This document shows positions 4,129 through 5,298 of a stretch of 5,298 nt of DNA, piece after piece; position 1 is the stretch's first letter, and every line of letters starts with the position of its first letter. The notes under the pieces were generated by a model. It was not told the DNA's origin, ran no database searches, and saw only the letters and a list, made by a program, of their open reading frames with translations. The translations under genes were made by a program, and so were the position numbers. Source of the DNA: Helicobacteraceae bacterium (lineage in GTDB: Bacteria > Campylobacterota > Campylobacteria > Campylobacterales > SZUA-545). The DNA lies in NCBI GenBank assembly GCA_003250175.1, contig QKHD01000142.1, positions 1 through 5,298 on the forward strand, in the 5' to 3' direction.

Positions 4129-5023
4129 AAACCTCTGCTTCGGCTGTCTGAAGACCATCAACTCCGAAGCCAACCACTACTGCTCTGCCTGCCGCAAAGG
4201 GATTTTCGGCAACAGCCGCCTGCACCACTGGCTCGATTTTGAAAAACAGAATCTTCCGGAGCTGCCCCTCCCTCTGGCGCTGCACCGGGGCAAGCTCCTC
4301 TACCAGCGCACCGGCTCCTACACCCTCGAAGCCGCTCCGGAGGCGACGGGTATCCGCTACCTTGAAGACATTCCCGCCAACAAGCACCTCATGTCCTGCA
4401 TCGCCAAACAGATTTTTGACCTCGAGACCGAAACCCCGGCCATCGTCTTTTTTCAAGGGGGCGAGCAGGCGTTGGTACGACCACGGTTTGGTCCGCACCC
4501 CGGTCGAAAGATTCAGCGCAAACCCTTTTCCGAACTTCTGAGCAGCGAAAAGAGCGACAACTACCAGAGCATGGCCAAGCAGATCATCCAGCGCCTCCCC
4601 GCCCGCGTGGTGGAGCTGGAAAACTTCTACTCCCAGATTCTCTTCCACTACATGATCGGCAACACACGAGCCGATGCCCAGGTCTTTGGCATCCACAAGC
4701 GCACCTCCGGAGACTTCGGCCTCTCGCCCCTAAGCGGCCTTTACTCCGGAGCGATCCACCAGCACGAAGGCAGCCCCATCGCCCTGCCCCTTTTTGAGGG
4801 GGGCTACCGCAGCAGCGCCACCCCCAGGGAGCTGAGCCGCGAAGACTTTGTCCTCTTTGCCCGCTTTATCGGGGTCGACGAGCAGGCCGCCCTGGGTTAC
4901 ATGAACGAATACGCCGATCGTATCCATGATGTCTTTGACCTGACGGAGCGCTCTTTAATGAGCGACGCGGCGAAAAAGCTCTTTAAAAAACACTACTTCG
5001 ACCGGGTCAAATCCCTAAAGTAA
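4109..5023 (+). CDS. HipA/HipT-like protein with degenerate kinase motifs (predicted pseudokinase)
   Basis: This 304-residue protein is shorter than E. coli HipA (about 440) and near the size of HipT. Residues 10-34 form CFGC...YCSACRKGIFG, a CxxC-x11-CxxC likely zinc site just before the FG motif that begins HipA C-terminal regions. PANKHLMSCIAKQI (89-102), LENFYSQILFHYMIGN (170-185) and FGLSPLSGLY (203-212) align by eye with HipA PENEHLxMxLA, LFxFLIGNxDxHxKN and YRLSPxYDLL. However, the active-site residues are replaced. The ATP-binding Lys of YILK is Glu 74, RFDR is RFGP (126-129), the catalytic Asp and Asn of GNxDxHxKN are Arg 187 and Val 192, and the metal Asp of PxYD is Gly 210. No GxQxK P-loop is seen. 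The frame is intact throughout, so this does not look like simple decay. The overlap with the HipB-like gene supports the family call. The homology is judged by eye only. Confidence 0.7.
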   Translation: MDLIRYKNLCFGCLKTINSEANHYCSACRKGIFGNSRLHHWLDFEKQNLPELPLPLALHRGKLLYQRTGSYTLEAAPEATGIRYLEDIPANKHLMSCIAKQIFDLETETPAIVFFQGGEQALVRPRFGPHPGRKIQRKPFSELLSSEKSDNYQSMAKQIIQRLPARVVELENFYSQILFHYMIGNTRADAQVFGIHKRTSGDFGLSPLSGLYSGAIHQHEGSPIALPLFEGGYRSSATPRELSREDFVLFARFIGVDEQAALGYMNEYADRIHDVFDLTERSLMSDAAKKLFKKHYFDRVKSLK

Positions 5024-5298
5024 GGCGTTGATCCCTTTTTGCACCACCGTCTTTTGCAGCGGGTGCAGATCGGAGCCGGCCAGCCAGGCTGCACCCAGCC
5101 CCGCCACGTGGGTTTTGATCCGTCTGTCTACGTCCGCTCCGGAGGCTTCATTGAGGAGTTTTTTCAACTCTTCCACGCTCTCTGGCTCCGGAATCTTGGT
5201 TAGCAGTGCGGCCACCACCTCATCGTCCAGACTCGTTTCAACCATCTGCATCACCGTCGTCATGTCGGCAAAGCTGGCCGCTTTGTTGTAGTACTTAC
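5015..5298 (-). CDS. Hypothetical protein, C-terminal part (5' end outside window)
   Basis: The minus-strand frame is open to the window edge and continues upstream of the ATG at 5263 with KYYNKAASFAD. No ribosome site precedes that ATG, so the gene most likely begins beyond 5298. About 93 residues are visible, mostly helical: MTTVMQMVETSLDDEVVAALLTKI, then PEPESVEELKKLLNEAS, then THVAGLGAAWLAGSDLHPLQKTVVQKGINALL. There are no Cys, no membrane segment and no motif I recognise. Its stop codon overlaps the end of the HipA-like gene by 9 bp tail to tail, with no terminator hairpin between them. The coding sense is supported by good amino-acid composition and by the lack of a better frame on either strand here. 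Confidence 0.6.
   Translation of the reverse strand, partial: KYYNKAASFADMTTVMQMVETSLDDEVVAALLTKIPEPESVEELKKLLNEASGADVDRRIKTHVAGLGAAWLAGSDLHPLQKTVVQKGINALL

Noticed and set aside
4470..4515. Frameshift in the HipA-like gene around the RFGP segment
   Set aside because: The other frames did not restore the RFDR motif, and the same frame continues with family-like segments (FSELL, then IGN) on both sides at normal spacing. Substitution explains it better than a shift.
4085..4696. Minus-strand open frame of 203 codons
   Set aside because: It is antisense to the HipA-like gene, with no ribosome site and no family features. The plus-strand frame has family-like segments and the correct overlap with the HTH gene.

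Overview
The window is part of a nitrogen-fixation (nif) accessory region of a bacterium. The strongest markers are the C-terminal end of a NifA-type sigma-54 activator, a full-length NifX, two paralogous 2[4Fe-4S] ferredoxins of the Allochromatium type, a second small FeMo-cofactor-binding-family protein, and a protein ending in a NifU-type Fe-S scaffold domain. Coding DNA is moderately GC-rich, with AT-rich intergenic islands that carry TATAAT-like -10 boxes and no convincing -35 boxes. This fits a proteobacterial or Campylobacterota-like diazotroph, but the taxonomic guess is weak and no rRNA or other marker is present.

Layout. Positions 2-544 (+) hold the end of nifA, closed by a hairpin whose arms contain the stop codons of both nifA and the convergent gene. 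Positions 1447-557 (-) hold a two-gene operon: a NifX/NafY-like protein with a CxCxCxH tail, then an unrecognised acidic 161-residue protein. Positions 1448-1613 are a divergent AT-rich control region. Positions 1614-2576 (+) hold a three-part protein: HicB-like N-terminus, Sel1/TPR repeats and NifU C-terminal domain. Positions 2637-3777 (+) hold a tight ferredoxin-nifX-ferredoxin operon. Positions 3778-3903 are an AT-rich spacer with overlapping inverted repeats and a promoter. Positions 3904-5023 (+) hold a HipB-like HTH gene overlapping a HipA-like gene in which every catalytic motif I can align has been replaced. Positions 5298-5015 (-) hold the end of an unrecognised gene that converges on it.

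How the genes may work together. NifA would switch on nif promoters. The NifU-domain protein is a candidate supplier of Fe-S clusters. NifX and its Cys-tailed relative would hold or carry FeMo-cofactor precursors. The two ferredoxins would supply electrons to nitrogenase or to cofactor assembly.

The most unusual points are the HicB-Sel1-NifU fusion and the HipB/HipA-like pair with an apparent pseudokinase next to nif genes. Both reuse toxin-antitoxin-type parts in a nif neighbourhood.
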